From Nocardia vaccinii NBRC 15922 (GTDB lineage Bacteria; Actinomycetota; Actinomycetes; Mycobacteriales; Mycobacteriaceae): a DNA stretch of 64,000 nucleotides. A model generated the notes under the pieces. That model worked only from the letters and a program-made list of their open reading frames with translations. It had not been told where the DNA came from and did no database searches. Shown piece by piece: positions 41,837 through 51,361 of this stretch; within the stretch, counting starts at the first letter, position 1; every line of letters begins with the position of its first letter. The stretch lies in NCBI RefSeq assembly GCF_001613305.1, contig NZ_BDCC01000061.1, positions 50,568 to 114,567 on the forward strand, given 5' to 3'. The translations under genes were made by a program, and so were the position numbers.

Positions 41837-42675
41837 GGCGCGCGGCTATCGCTCTCGGCCGCCGAACCGGATTGGTCGTGCTGGTGGGTGTGATCGTCCT
41901 GTGGTCGCTGGCCCCGTTCGCCTGGCAGGTGATCACCTCGCTCGAACCCGATCGCTATCTCGCCGAGTTCACCCCACACTGGCTGCCATTTCCCGGCGCC
42001 ACGTTGCAGCACTACCGAAATGTATTCGGCGCCAAGGACTTCACCCAGTACGTGTGCAACAGCGCGATCGTCGACGCCTTCGCCACCGTGGTCGCGGTGG
42101 TACTGGCGACCGCAGCGGCGTACGCGGTGTCTCTGCTGTGGTTGCGCGGCCGCGGGTGGATAGTCGCGCTGGTGCTCGCGGTGTCGATGTTGCCGCAGGT
42201 CGCGATCGTGACCCCGGCATACCAGGAATTGCTGCGACTGCACCTGCTCAATTCCTATCTCGGATTGGGCATCGTCTACGCGGGCCTGTCGCTGCCGCTG
42301 ACTTTCGTCGTGCTGTCGAGCCACTTGCGTGGCATCACCCGCGAAATTCACGAGGCCGCGCGGCTCGACGGCGCGGGCCCGATCCGCACCCTGTGGTCGG
42401 TGATCGTCCCGCTCGCGTTGCCCGGCATCGTGCCCGCCGCCTTGCTCGGATTCATCGCCTCCTGGAACGAACTCCTGCTGGCCCTGTCGCTGAACTCCGA
42501 TCCGGACCGGCAGACGGTGCCCGTCGCGATCGCGAACTTCACTGGCATCTACGCGATTCCGTGGGGCGATATCGCCGCCGCATCTGTTGTCACGACCGTG
42601 CCGCTCGTGGTTCTGGTATTGATCGGGCAACGTCGCATCGTCGCGGGACTGACTGCGGCGGCAACGACGGACTGA
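41833..42675 (+). CDS. Sugar ABC transporter permease (SugB-like)
   Basis: A 280-residue permease of the MalG/SugB type, six helices, EAA loop EAARLDGAGPIRTLWSVIVPL, and the C-terminal 'GDIAAASVVTTVPLVVLVLIGQRRIVAGL' block. ATGA overlap with the preceding permease. No ATP-binding subunit follows, so the importer must borrow a shared ATPase (MsiK- or SugC-like) encoded elsewhere. Confidence 0.9.
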   Translation: MRRAAIALGRRTGLVVLVGVIVLWSLAPFAWQVITSLEPDRYLAEFTPHWLPFPGATLQHYRNVFGAKDFTQYVCNSAIVDAFATVVAVVLATAAAYAVSLLWLRGRGWIVALVLAVSMLPQVAIVTPAYQELLRLHLLNSYLGLGIVYAGLSLPLTFVVLSSHLRGITREIHEAARLDGAGPIRTLWSVIVPLALPGIVPAALLGFIASWNELLLALSLNSDPDRQTVPVAIANFTGIYAIPWGDIAAASVVTTVPLVVLVLIGQRRIVAGLTAAATTD

Positions 42676-42886
42676 CGTCCACCACGGGCTGTCCCGTCTG
42701 CGGTGGATAACACCGTGATCGTCCGATCGCTCGATGGGTCAGAGCTGACCGGCCTCGGTCTCGCTGACGGGCACCGATGAATTTCGGGTGGGTCCGTCGT
42801 CGGTATCGCTGGATGTACCGATGGCGATGATCATGGGCCTCCCCCGGTGGGGTGACAGGTCGCGCCGGCCAGAGAGGAATTCAGGC

Positions 42887-43696
42887 ATGACGAGATCGTT
42901 CAGATTCGGGGTCGTCGCACCGATCAGAACCGACCTGCCCACGTGGCTGGACCGCGTGCGCCGCATCGCCGACAGCGGTTACTCGACGCTGCTGATGCCC
43001 GACTTCCCGCAGCTGCAACCGGCGCCCGGTCCGGCGCTGGCCACCGCCGCGGCCGTGACCGATCTGCGCGTGGGCACCTGGGTTTATGCCTCCCCGTTTC
43101 GCCCCGCCTGGTTGACGGCATGGGAAGCGCACTCGCTGTCGCAGCTCACCGATGGTCGCTTCGAGATGGGCATCGGCACCGGCAGGCCGGGAATCGAGGA
43201 CGAATTGCGCGATAAGGGACTGCCCGCCGCCCCGCCGAACGAGCGGCTGGCACAGGTGCGTGAGACCGTCGAGAGGCTGAGAGTTCTCGACGGCCCCGAC
43301 CGTCACACGCCGGTGGCGATGGCCGTGCGCGGCCCGAAAGCCCGGGCGCTGGCGGCCGAGGTCGCGGACACGGTCACCTTCGCGCAGTTGCCGAATGAGC
43401 CTCGGGCCGAGGTCACGCGGCTGGCGCTGGACTTCCGCGGCGTCGCCGACGCCGTCGAACTCGCGCTCGGCGTGCCGGTCGTAGGTGACACTGTCGCCCC
43501 CTTCATGGCGCCGCCCGACACCGACCCCGCCGCGCTTCGGGCGGTCGACTCGCTGGCCACGCTTGCGGACGACCCGGCGGCCGCCGCCGAGGAAATCCAG
43601 CGGCGACGGGAGGAGATCGGCTTCTCCTATTTCATCTTCGGCGCCGACTGCGCCGACAGGTTCGCACCGGTCGTCGCCGAACTCGCCGGACGTTAG
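42887..43696 (+). CDS. F420-dependent LLM class oxidoreductase
   Basis: A 269-residue luciferase-like protein, a short member of the family. GVVAPIRTDLPTWLDRVRRI at the N-terminus, then DGRFEMGIGTGRPGIED and 'PVAMAVRGPKARALAAEVADT', identify the F420-dependent group. The ATG follows GAGAGGAA. It is on the same strand as the sugar importer but 210 bp away, so a separate unit. Confidence 0.85.
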   Translation: MTRSFRFGVVAPIRTDLPTWLDRVRRIADSGYSTLLMPDFPQLQPAPGPALATAAAVTDLRVGTWVYASPFRPAWLTAWEAHSLSQLTDGRFEMGIGTGRPGIEDELRDKGLPAAPPNERLAQVRETVERLRVLDGPDRHTPVAMAVRGPKARALAAEVADTVTFAQLPNEPRAEVTRLALDFRGVADAVELALGVPVVGDTVAPFMAPPDTDPAALRAVDSLATLADDPAAAAEEIQRRREEIGFSYFIFGADCADRFAPVVAELAGR

Positions 43697-43960
43697 CCAC
43701 GTGCCATCGCCGGAGCCGATTTCGGTGTGCAGAGCGCCCGCGGGACCTGAACGACCACCTCTCCCGCTGGTTCGGCAAGCCTGCCAACTGATTTCACCCG
43801 GGCAACCAGAACTCCCGGATGACCTGTCGAACGTTACCGTCGCGCTTACGATATAGCCGTCCACATTCCGGTCCGGACCATCCGATCCGCAATTCCGCGG
43901 TCGCGGTCCGGTCCACGCGGGTCCGATTCGGGTCGCGATCCGAGAACGGCAGGAGGACAT

Positions 43961-44782
43961 GTGACCGGCCGACTGAACGGTAAGGTGGCTTTCATCACCG
44001 GAGCCGCACGAGGACAGGGACGTGCGCACGCGGTGCGACTGGCGAGTGAGGGAGCCGACATCATCGCCGTCGACCTGGCCGGCCCCCTCCCACCGCGGGT
44101 GCAGTACGAGTCCGCCACCCCGGACGACCTCGCCGAAACCGCCCGCCTGGTCGAACAGACCGGCCGACGCATCGTCACCGCGCAGACCGACACGCGCGAT
44201 CTGGACGGTCTGCGCAAGGCGGTGAACGAGGGCGTGGAAACCTTCGGCCGGCTCGACGCCATCGTGGCCAATGCGGGCATCTGCATTCCCCAGACCTGGG
44301 ACGAGATCACCCCGGAGTCCTTCCGAGATGTCATGGACATCAACGTCACCGGCACGTGGAATACGGTCGTCGCGGGCGCGCAGCAGATCATCGACGGCGG
44401 TCGCGGCGGGTCGATCGTGCTGATCAGCTCCGCGGCCGGAATCAAGCCGCAGCCCTTCATGGTTCACTACACGACCAGCAAACATGCGGTGACCGGTATG
44501 GCGCGCGCTTTGGCCGCCGAATTCGGCAAGCACTCCGTCCGCGTCAACAGCGTGCATCCCGGCGCGGTCAACACACCGATGGGCGGCGGCGATATGGTGA
44601 ACGGGCTGCGCCGGGTATTCGCGACGAATCCGCGACTGACGCAGATGAATTCAGCTTTCCTGCCGGAGGGTTTCGCCGAACCGGAGGATATCGCCGCGAC
44701 GGTATCCTGGCTCATCAGCGATGATGCACGCCTGATCACCGGCGCGCAGATCGCGGTCGACCTCGGCTCCACCCAGTACTGA
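43961..44782 (+). CDS. Mycofactocin-type SDR family dehydrogenase
   Basis: A 273-residue short-chain dehydrogenase. The cofactor motif is TGAARGQGRAHAVRL, the Asp at the end of beta-2 is in IIAVDLAG, NAG is in 'VANAGICIPQ', and the catalytic Ser/Tyr/Lys are in ISSAAGIK and HYTTSKHA. The insert after beta-2 (PPRVQYESATPDDL) is typical of mycofactocin-coupled SDRs, whose NAD is tightly held and recycled through mycofactocin. GTG follows AGGAGGACAT. Substrate unknown. Confidence 0.88.
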   Translation: MTGRLNGKVAFITGAARGQGRAHAVRLASEGADIIAVDLAGPLPPRVQYESATPDDLAETARLVEQTGRRIVTAQTDTRDLDGLRKAVNEGVETFGRLDAIVANAGICIPQTWDEITPESFRDVMDINVTGTWNTVVAGAQQIIDGGRGGSIVLISSAAGIKPQPFMVHYTTSKHAVTGMARALAAEFGKHSVRVNSVHPGAVNTPMGGGDMVNGLRRVFATNPRLTQMNSAFLPEGFAEPEDIAATVSWLISDDARLITGAQIAVDLGSTQY

Positions 44783-44933
44783 CCGGGAGACCGCACGTCG
44801 ACTTCCCGCTCGCCGGCCGGCAGGTGTTGAGCATTCCGACATACCGCGCCGCATTCGATCACTCGATCCGGATGACCAGGTGATCCGCTGTCACCGAGAC
44901 GGACTCAGCAACGCGGACAACGGATTCGGCAAA

Positions 44934-45755
44934 TCACGAGCCACCGTGGCGGGTAGCGGCCACGACACCGCCGTCGACGAGGAGGTCGATTCCGGTGATG
45001 AAGGAGGCGTCGGGACCGAGCAGGAACGCCGCGGCTGCCGCGATATCCCCGGCGGTGCCCAACCGCCCGGTTCCCGACGCCTCGACCATCGCGCGCATCC
45101 CGGCGCCGGATTCACCCGCGAGCTCCTGACGTCCCATCACGGTGCTGATGACACCGGGGCTGATGCTGTTGACCCGCGCCCCTCGCCGCCCCCAGGCCAG
45201 GCTCGCGGCCTGTACCCGCACCTGATTCCCACGTTTCGCGACGCTGTAGGCGATGCCCGGTTGCGACATGCCCGGACCGGCGAGGAACGGCAGGTCGAGC
45301 AGTTCCTCCGCGGGAGTCGTCGCGAACGCGGCCTCGACTTCGGCGGGCAACTGCCCGGCCGAGAATGTCCCGGCCATACTCGCGATCACCACTCCCGCCC
45401 CGCCCGGCGCGACGACCTTCCCGAACTCCTCGAGCACCAACGCCACACCGACCAGGTCCACCGCCAGAATGGCCGCGGTCGACGCCTGCGCCGGAGACAG
45501 CCCGGCCGTATGCGCCAGCGCGGTCACCGAGCCGAGTCCGGCGGCGTGCTCCGCCAACGATGCGACCGAATCACGCTGGGACACATCGACTGTCCGGGTC
45601 CGAACCTGATACCCGTCGCCGTCCAGCGTGGCGGCGACCCGGTCGAGAAGTGCCGCGTCGACATCGGCCAGCAGCACCTGCCGCCCCGATCCCAGACGAC
45701 GCGCGATGGCCTCACCCATACCGCCGGCCCCGATCACTGCCAGAACCTCGCTCAT
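44934..45755 (-). CDS. SDR family oxidoreductase
   Basis: A 273-residue SDR. Its cofactor motif GAGGMGEAIARRLG resembles SDRs that begin like a GxGxxG protein; the middle has 'TALAHTAGLSP' instead of NNAG, and the active site shows IASMAG and AYSVAKRG (Tyr, Lys). It ends in GGVVAATRHGGS. The ATG follows GAGGAG. It is divergent from the TetR gene at 45830, which is probably its repressor. Confidence 0.85.
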   Translation of the reverse strand: MSEVLAVIGAGGMGEAIARRLGSGRQVLLADVDAALLDRVAATLDGDGYQVRTRTVDVSQRDSVASLAEHAAGLGSVTALAHTAGLSPAQASTAAILAVDLVGVALVLEEFGKVVAPGGAGVVIASMAGTFSAGQLPAEVEAAFATTPAEELLDLPFLAGPGMSQPGIAYSVAKRGNQVRVQAASLAWGRRGARVNSISPGVISTVMGRQELAGESGAGMRAMVEASGTGRLGTAGDIAAAAAFLLGPDASFITGIDLLVDGGVVAATRHGGS

Positions 45756-45778
45756 GCCACTCCTCGAACAAATACAAT

Positions 45779-45787
45779 ACGAATCGT
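45779..45787. promoter_or_regulatory. Possible TetR operator in SDR/TetR gap
   Basis: ACGAATCGT, symmetric around its centre, sits in the 74-bp divergent gap. It is short, so the assignment is tentative. Confidence 0.3.
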
Positions 45788-45829
45788 CTCGCTTTCAGCG
45801 CAGACTACACGCCTCGTACGCTGACGGCC

Positions 45830-46432
45830 ATGACTCAGCCCCGCCGCGGCCCCAAGCGCAACGAGGCGTCTCGCCGGGCAATTCTCGAGGCGACCCGCGA
45901 CATCCTGCGATCCGAAAGCTACGACCGGTTGTCGCTGGACGGCATCGCCCGGCGCGCCGGCGTCGGCAAACAGACGATCTACCGCTGGTGGTCGTCGAAG
46001 GCAGCGGTCGTGGTCGACGCGGTGCTGGACGGCTTCATCCCGACCCCGCCCCTGCCCGAGCCCAGCGGGTCCGATATCGCCGAGGCGCTGCGTGATTGGC
46101 TTCTGGCATTCCGCGAGCAGATCGCCTCTCCTGTCGGCCACACCCTCTCCCGAGCCCTGACCGGCGCGGCGGCGGTGGACGACACCGCCGCGACTCGTCT
46201 GTACACCCATTTCACCGGACCGCTGCGGGAACATCTGTGCGAGCGCCTCGCCTCGGACGCCGAGCTGCGCCCCGATGCGAATCACCTCGCCGCCGCCGAC
46301 GCACTGATCGGCGCGCTGATCTTCCTCACCCTCTCCCGCCGGCCGGTCGAACCCGACCATCTCGACGGCCTGCTGGACGTCGTCCTCAACGGCCTGCGCA
46401 GATCACCGGACGATCTCGGGGACCCCCGCTGA
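45830..46432 (+). CDS. TetR family transcriptional regulator
   Basis: A 200-residue TetR regulator. The helix-turn-helix reads RLSLDGIARRAGVGKQTIYRWWSSK, followed by the helical domain with a TetR_C-type tail. It is divergent from the SDR gene. It lacks the gamma-butyrolactone-receptor signature seen in ArpA/AvaR proteins, so it is not an obvious hormone receptor for the neighbouring P450/oxidase pair. Confidence 0.88.
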   Translation: MTQPRRGPKRNEASRRAILEATRDILRSESYDRLSLDGIARRAGVGKQTIYRWWSSKAAVVVDAVLDGFIPTPPLPEPSGSDIAEALRDWLLAFREQIASPVGHTLSRALTGAAAVDDTAATRLYTHFTGPLREHLCERLASDAELRPDANHLAAADALIGALIFLTLSRRPVEPDHLDGLLDVVLNGLRRSPDDLGDPR

Positions 46433-47562
46433 GCAGATGCCCACGGAGCCCGAGGAATTCACATCCGGCTCGCCACGAATGGCCGACGAGTTCGTCGTCA
46501 CACTTTCCGCCTCGGTTCAGAGCGCAATTCCAGCCGCTTTCGATATGCCCCACGAGCACTACGACGGAGATCGGTAGCAGATCGACATCGGTCGAATCGC
46601 GACTCGTCGACGAACCGCCGCCGGACGACGGCCGACGAGGCAACGCTCGCCACGGAAACCGGCTCCGCCGCAACCACGCTCACCCGATACCCGGTCCGGT
46701 GGAATCCGGCAAATCGCCCGAGCACATGCGGTGACCTGCGCGCGAACGACGGCGGCCGAGGTGATTCGCACGATGGCGAACGCATGTGACTGTTCGCCGT
46801 GAGTCGTAAGAAAATTTGTGGCACAATACAATTCGTGACTCGATCGATCGAAAGCTACTCTGCGGCAACAGCAATGCCGCACACCTGCGAGATCGACACA
46901 TCGGCACGCCATCACCTGTGCGTTGTCGGACCGGCGAGCGGAAAAGACCACTCGCCCCGTCTGCGGGAACATATCGAGCAACCGCGGTTCCGAGAGCTCA
47001 CCCCGGTGACCATGCGATTGCCGGAGAGCCGAGGGGGACGCACATTCGCCGCTCCGAACCCGACGGCCGGGTAGGGCACGGAGCGCACGCGAAGGTGAGT
47101 GATGCATCGAGCTTTCCGACATGTGATCGTCCAGGCTTGCGCCACCGATCGCCCGCATCGTCTGCGCAAATATGCGGTGATCCACGGTGCGCCGAAGCTC
47201 GGCAGCGCATACCCCGGTAGCCCAACGGTGACGATCCACCGCCGGACAGGAAATCAGCAGGAGGCAACCACCACTCGCAGTCCCCACGAAGTTGCCACCC
47301 ACTCGTGCTGCGGGCAGTGTTGCCGACGGCTATGATGGGATCGTTTGATCGCATCCAGATACGTTGCGGCCGAACGACTTTCGCGTGCGAAAGGTTGGTC
47401 GAACAGGGGAGTTGCAGGATATGTCGCGCAGATCGGCCGGGGCTGACCGCGTGCACATGACTCCGCAACGAATCGAACCGACCGGTCCGGGGTGTTTCGC
47501 CCGCATCGCACCGGAGTTCCCATCGCCGTCCATTGTCAGGTCATACAAGGAGCATCTTCACC
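46433..47562. other. 1.1-kb gene-free region before P450-like gene
   Basis: No open frame here has both a ribosome binding site and protein-like composition, although the base composition is less GC-rich than the surroundings. A perfect hairpin TGCGGCA-N7-TGCCGCA lies at 46861-46881. The region may be a remnant of lost genes, or a long regulatory leader for the P450-like gene. Confidence 0.5.
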
Positions 47563-48867
47563 GTGAATTCCGCACAGCCTACCAAATTTCAGCGGCCGGA
47601 TACGTCCTCGGCGGTAGATATTGGCGCTGTCGAAGAACGCGTTCCGATGCACACCCAAGAATTCGCGCAGAATCCGCACGGCTACTACCGGTTCATGCGT
47701 GAATACTATGGCGACCTACCGCTGATACCCGTCTGGATAGACGAGGGCATTCCAGCGACGCTGGTGATCAAATACGAGACGGCAAGGCGAATCCTACACG
47801 ACCCCGCGCATTTCGCGGCCGATCCGCGTCCGTGGCAGTTGAAACTCCCTACCGATCGACGGCTGGACTTTCTGCCGATGGTGGAGTGGCGGTCGAATGC
47901 GCTACGCAGCAATGGCGACAGCCCGGAACACAAACGATACCGCGAGGCGACCCAGTACGCACTGTCGCGGGTCAATCAATTCGATATGCTCGACCGCTTG
48001 GAGGTCGAGGCCCACGAACTCATCAACTCGTTCTGCGCTGACGGCGCCTCATGGGAGCAGCCGCTCGACCTGATCCAGCACTACGTCGCCCCGCTGACAT
48101 TCAAAATGCTGAACCACATGGTCGGCTCGCCACCGGAAATCATGGCGCGAATTGCCAAGGCCAGCGCAGATCTCTTCGAAGGCCAGGATACCGTCGAGAC
48201 AAATGTGCAATTGGAATCGGCGCTGCTCGACCTGATCTCGCTGCGGCGAGCCGATCTCGGCAACGACATCACCTCTCGCCTGATCGCACACGAGAGCGGC
48301 CTGTCCGATATGGAGATCGTGCAGCAGCTGGTGACTTGCCTGTCGGCTGGCACTCAGATCCCCGCCGACCTCGCGGCTACCACGCTGAAACTGCTGCTGA
48401 CCACACCCATCGACGAACGCCCGCTGACCAAGACAGCACTGAACCAGGTACTCGCCACCGACCCGCCGCTCGCCAATTACCAGCTCACCTATCCGCGTCA
48501 ACCCATCGCGATCGATGGCGTGTGGCTGCCCGCGAACGAGCCGGTGATCGTCAGCCTGGTCGCGTGCAGCAGCGATCCGTCGATCAACAACGGCGACTAC
48601 CACAGCGATGGCTGGCACGCCGGTTTCGGATTCGGTCCGCACGAATGCCCCAATGATGCCAAGAACATATCCCTCCAGATCGTGCAGGGGCTCGTCGATT
48701 GGCTTTTCGATATCCTGCCCGACATACAACTGGCAGTGCCGGCCGAATCGCTGGTCTGGCGACCGGGTCCATTCGCGCGTGGCCTCGTAGCATTGCCGGT
48801 CGTATTCCCGAGAACTCCTCCGCAGACGCCGACGAGCCGCCCCACCGCTTCTCAATACACCAGTTGA
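47563..48867 (+). CDS. Cytochrome P450-like protein lacking the ExxR motif
   Basis: A 434-residue P450-fold protein. The haem-ligand loop is FGFGPHEC with Cys362, and the N-terminal and I-helix regions follow bacterial P450s (for example DSPEHKRYREAT). Two hallmarks are altered: the I-helix acid/alcohol pair (CLSAGTQIPAD) and the K-helix ExxR, where ALNQVLATDPP (about 290-300) has no Glu or Arg. Streptomyces CYP157 proteins also lack ExxR, so loss of the motif need not mean loss of function. GTG 47563 follows AAGGAG. Codon use is less GC-biased than the core genes. The acyl-CoA oxidase follows on the same strand. Confidence 0.8.
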   Translation: MNSAQPTKFQRPDTSSAVDIGAVEERVPMHTQEFAQNPHGYYRFMREYYGDLPLIPVWIDEGIPATLVIKYETARRILHDPAHFAADPRPWQLKLPTDRRLDFLPMVEWRSNALRSNGDSPEHKRYREATQYALSRVNQFDMLDRLEVEAHELINSFCADGASWEQPLDLIQHYVAPLTFKMLNHMVGSPPEIMARIAKASADLFEGQDTVETNVQLESALLDLISLRRADLGNDITSRLIAHESGLSDMEIVQQLVTCLSAGTQIPADLAATTLKLLLTTPIDERPLTKTALNQVLATDPPLANYQLTYPRQPIAIDGVWLPANEPVIVSLVACSSDPSINNGDYHSDGWHAGFGFGPHECPNDAKNISLQIVQGLVDWLFDILPDIQLAVPAESLVWRPGPFARGLVALPVVFPRTPPQTPTSRPTASQYTS

Positions 48868-49052
48868 GAAGTGAGACTGCTCTTGACAACCCGGGAGAAT
48901 GCATGAGATGACGATGAATATTTGATCTCAGGAATACCGGATTCGCACGAAATGCGGGCCCGGTTGTTGGACACTTCGCGCCGGAGGAAGTGCCGTGTCA
49001 TAACTCACTGGCCGGGGCTCGGAGTATCGCCATTTACCAGAGTGGGTACTTT

Positions 49053-50948
49053 ATGACAACTACAGATATATCACGTCCTGCCAGTCCGGCGGATGAACCC
49101 TCTCCCGATCATGAGCCGCGTCTCGGCTCCGACACGCCACCGACAGTGGCTGCGCTACGATATATGATCTTCGGCGAACAATGGCCGCTTCATCACAGGG
49201 TGAAAAATATCCTCGCCGAACTCGGCGATATTCCCCGCTACGATCTCACGCACTCCGACGAGGCTCTCCTCGCACCCGAACTGCTGCCGAGGGCGATATC
49301 CCGGCTCGGCCGTACCACCAGGGAAATCGCCGCCGACCACCAATTGCGCGGGGCACTCTGTGACAACGCGCAGGTCGCCGCACCCCGTCTGCTGCTCATC
49401 CTGACCGGAAACTTCTCCCTGTCCACCAGCGCGATCAATCGATTGGGCAACGGATCTCGGTATCAGCAGGACTGCCTGACCGAATTGGACACTGGCAAGA
49501 CGATCGGCCTGCTGTGCTTGACCGAACTCGGCGGTACCAATGGAGCCGACCATCAAACTATCGCGGAGTGGGACCCCGCGACCGGCGGTTTCTGGCTCTC
49601 CACCCCGACCGCCTCGGCATGGAAGTTCATGCCGAACGCAGCGTCGATGGTCCCCAAGACCGCGGTTGTCACCGCGCGTCTGCTCATCGACGGAGCCGAT
49701 CAGGGCGTCCTGCCATTCCTGGTGCGATTGCGAACCCGGCCGAGTCTCGGCAGACGTGCGCTGGTGAAACTGTTGAAGGGGGTTGCACCCAAATCCGGGG
49801 CTTTGCGCAAGCTGCGTGCATCGGCGGGGCTGGCCAGGGGCGTCGATACCGCAGCTCTCCCGGACAAGTCCTCCGCGCCCATGGACCACGGCATCTACCG
49901 CTTGACACGATTGTGGGTGCCACGCGACGGGCTGCTCGGCGGCGACTGGGCACGAATGACTCCGGACGGACGATTCGAATGCGAAGTGCCACTGCGCCAA
50001 CGGTTTCACCGTGCGATCAGTGTCCTCGGCGATGGACGGCTGGATCTGGCCAACGCGGCGATCGCGTCCGCGCGCGCGGGTCTGGCCGGATTAGTGAACT
50101 ACTCGCTGCAACGCCGCCCTGGTGACGGGGTGGTGATGGCCGACCGTGACAACATCCAGCTGGACCAGGTCTCCGCATTGGCCGCTGTGTATGCGACAAG
50201 CGTGCTGGGCCGCCGGATCCGCGACCTTCGCGCCGCCCCCGATACAGAAGGACACAACCACGCGCTGTGGTCTATGCTCGCCAAACCCCTGCTCAGCTAT
50301 ACCGCGTTACAGGTACTGACCAGTTGTGAACAACGGGCCGGCGCCCAGGGGGCTTTGCGCAGCAACCTGATCGCCGACTGGATCGGCAACGTCAAGGCGA
50401 TCATCACCGCTGAGGGAGAGAACCGGATACTTCAGGTCAAGGCCGGAACGCACCCGACCATCGAGCATCTGATACTTCCGGATACACCCGAGGACCTGCC
50501 GTGGTACATCGCGATGTTGATCCACCGCGAACACCGGATCGCGGTAAACCTGCGGAACGACTCGTACGATGCGGCCAGCAGCGCGATCGGCCCTGAATCG
50601 GCCGCCGTCGAAATGGCTACCGCGACAAGTCAACGACTCGCCGCAACGGCCCTGTATCTCGAGGCCGTCGCCGGTGCGGACCCGACTGCTCGTGGCCTGG
50701 CGGAGTCCGCGGCGGCCGCGTACGCACTGGAATGTATTCACGCGAACGCGGCGTGGTTCATCGATCATGAGCACATGCCTCGGGTCGCGGAGGAACTCCG
50801 TACGCATCGCACCGTACTACTGGACCACCTCGCCACCATGATTGATGCGTTCGACCTGCCCGACCTGTCCTTCGCCCCCATCTTCTCGGAGAACTACATC
50901 GACGCGTACCGGAAGTTCACCGGCTGGGAGGATTCGGCAGCGGCCTGA
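49053..50948 (+). CDS. Acyl-CoA oxidase
   Basis: A 631-residue FAD enzyme of the acyl-CoA oxidase family (acyl-CoA dehydrogenase superfamily, but with the long C-terminal half of oxidases). The flavin motif is CLTELGGTNGADHQT (about 154-168), followed by AWKFMPNAASM and 'GVLPFLVRLR'. Oxidases pass electrons to O2, making H2O2 and a 2-enoyl-CoA. It lies 185 bp behind the P450-like gene. In Streptomyces avermitilis an acyl-CoA oxidase (Aco) and a P450 (Cyp17) make the hormone avenolide; a parallel role here is an inference only. Confidence 0.85.
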   Translation: MTTTDISRPASPADEPSPDHEPRLGSDTPPTVAALRYMIFGEQWPLHHRVKNILAELGDIPRYDLTHSDEALLAPELLPRAISRLGRTTREIAADHQLRGALCDNAQVAAPRLLLILTGNFSLSTSAINRLGNGSRYQQDCLTELDTGKTIGLLCLTELGGTNGADHQTIAEWDPATGGFWLSTPTASAWKFMPNAASMVPKTAVVTARLLIDGADQGVLPFLVRLRTRPSLGRRALVKLLKGVAPKSGALRKLRASAGLARGVDTAALPDKSSAPMDHGIYRLTRLWVPRDGLLGGDWARMTPDGRFECEVPLRQRFHRAISVLGDGRLDLANAAIASARAGLAGLVNYSLQRRPGDGVVMADRDNIQLDQVSALAAVYATSVLGRRIRDLRAAPDTEGHNHALWSMLAKPLLSYTALQVLTSCEQRAGAQGALRSNLIADWIGNVKAIITAEGENRILQVKAGTHPTIEHLILPDTPEDLPWYIAMLIHREHRIAVNLRNDSYDAASSAIGPESAAVEMATATSQRLAATALYLEAVAGADPTARGLAESAAAAYALECIHANAAWFIDHEHMPRVAEELRTHRTVLLDHLATMIDAFDLPDLSFAPIFSENYIDAYRKFTGWEDSAAA

Positions 50949-51361
50949 CGTCGCCACCATCCACACCCCGTGCGGGTTGTTTCGGCGCGCGCACAGTGAC
51001 CGCGAAAGGTGCCCCGAGCCAGAGGGATTCGATCTGCCGAAGGTCGAACCGCCGACAGCCCGGGGCACCTTTGCGCTGCGCGGCTCGCCATTTCCGACAT
51101 CGATGGCGGGCGAGGATACGTTTCGTATTCCCATACCGGAGCGAAGCAAACCACCGCCGGTATTTGTTCGGCAGGAAGACGGAACATTCCGATCAGCTCG
51201 GCCGAACGGCGATGTGCCCAGAATGTATCCGAATACCGTTGCGACACAACGTTGATGCGAAGTCCGTCGCGAACTGCGTATCGAGATCTTCCCCTGGTGA
51301 AATGGCGACGTGTCAGAAATTCCGCTGTGCACGAAGGACTTTCGAGCTACAGTTGCCAACT
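50949..51361. other. Intergenic region with a long nested hairpin
   Basis: About 410 bp between the acyl-CoA oxidase and the methyltransferase. Besides the hairpin at 51001-51075 no gene or repeat is seen. The methyltransferase could start earlier, at ATG 51302. Confidence 0.5.
51001..51075. terminator. Long nested inverted repeat after the oxidase gene
   Basis: Outer arms CGCGAAAGGTGCCCCG (51001-51016) and CGGGGCACCTTTGCG (51061-51075) pair over 15 bp with one bulged base. The loop holds a second inverted repeat, TTCGA (51028) and TCGAA (51043). It begins 53 bp after the oxidase stop. A terminator is the simplest reading, a small mobile-type element is the alternative; no target-site duplication is seen. 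Confidence 0.6.

Noticed and set aside
42881..44557. 558-codon minus-strand frame across the LLM and SDR genes
   Set aside because: Antisense shadow; both genes on the other strand have full motifs and ribosome binding sites.
45830..46432. TetR protein as an avenolide-type hormone receptor
   Set aside because: Its DNA-binding domain and length fit a general TetR_C regulator and it is divergent from an SDR, which is the simpler target.
46559..47302. 247-codon minus-strand frame in the gene-free region
   Set aside because: Cys/Arg-rich composition, no ribosome binding site, no recognisable motif.
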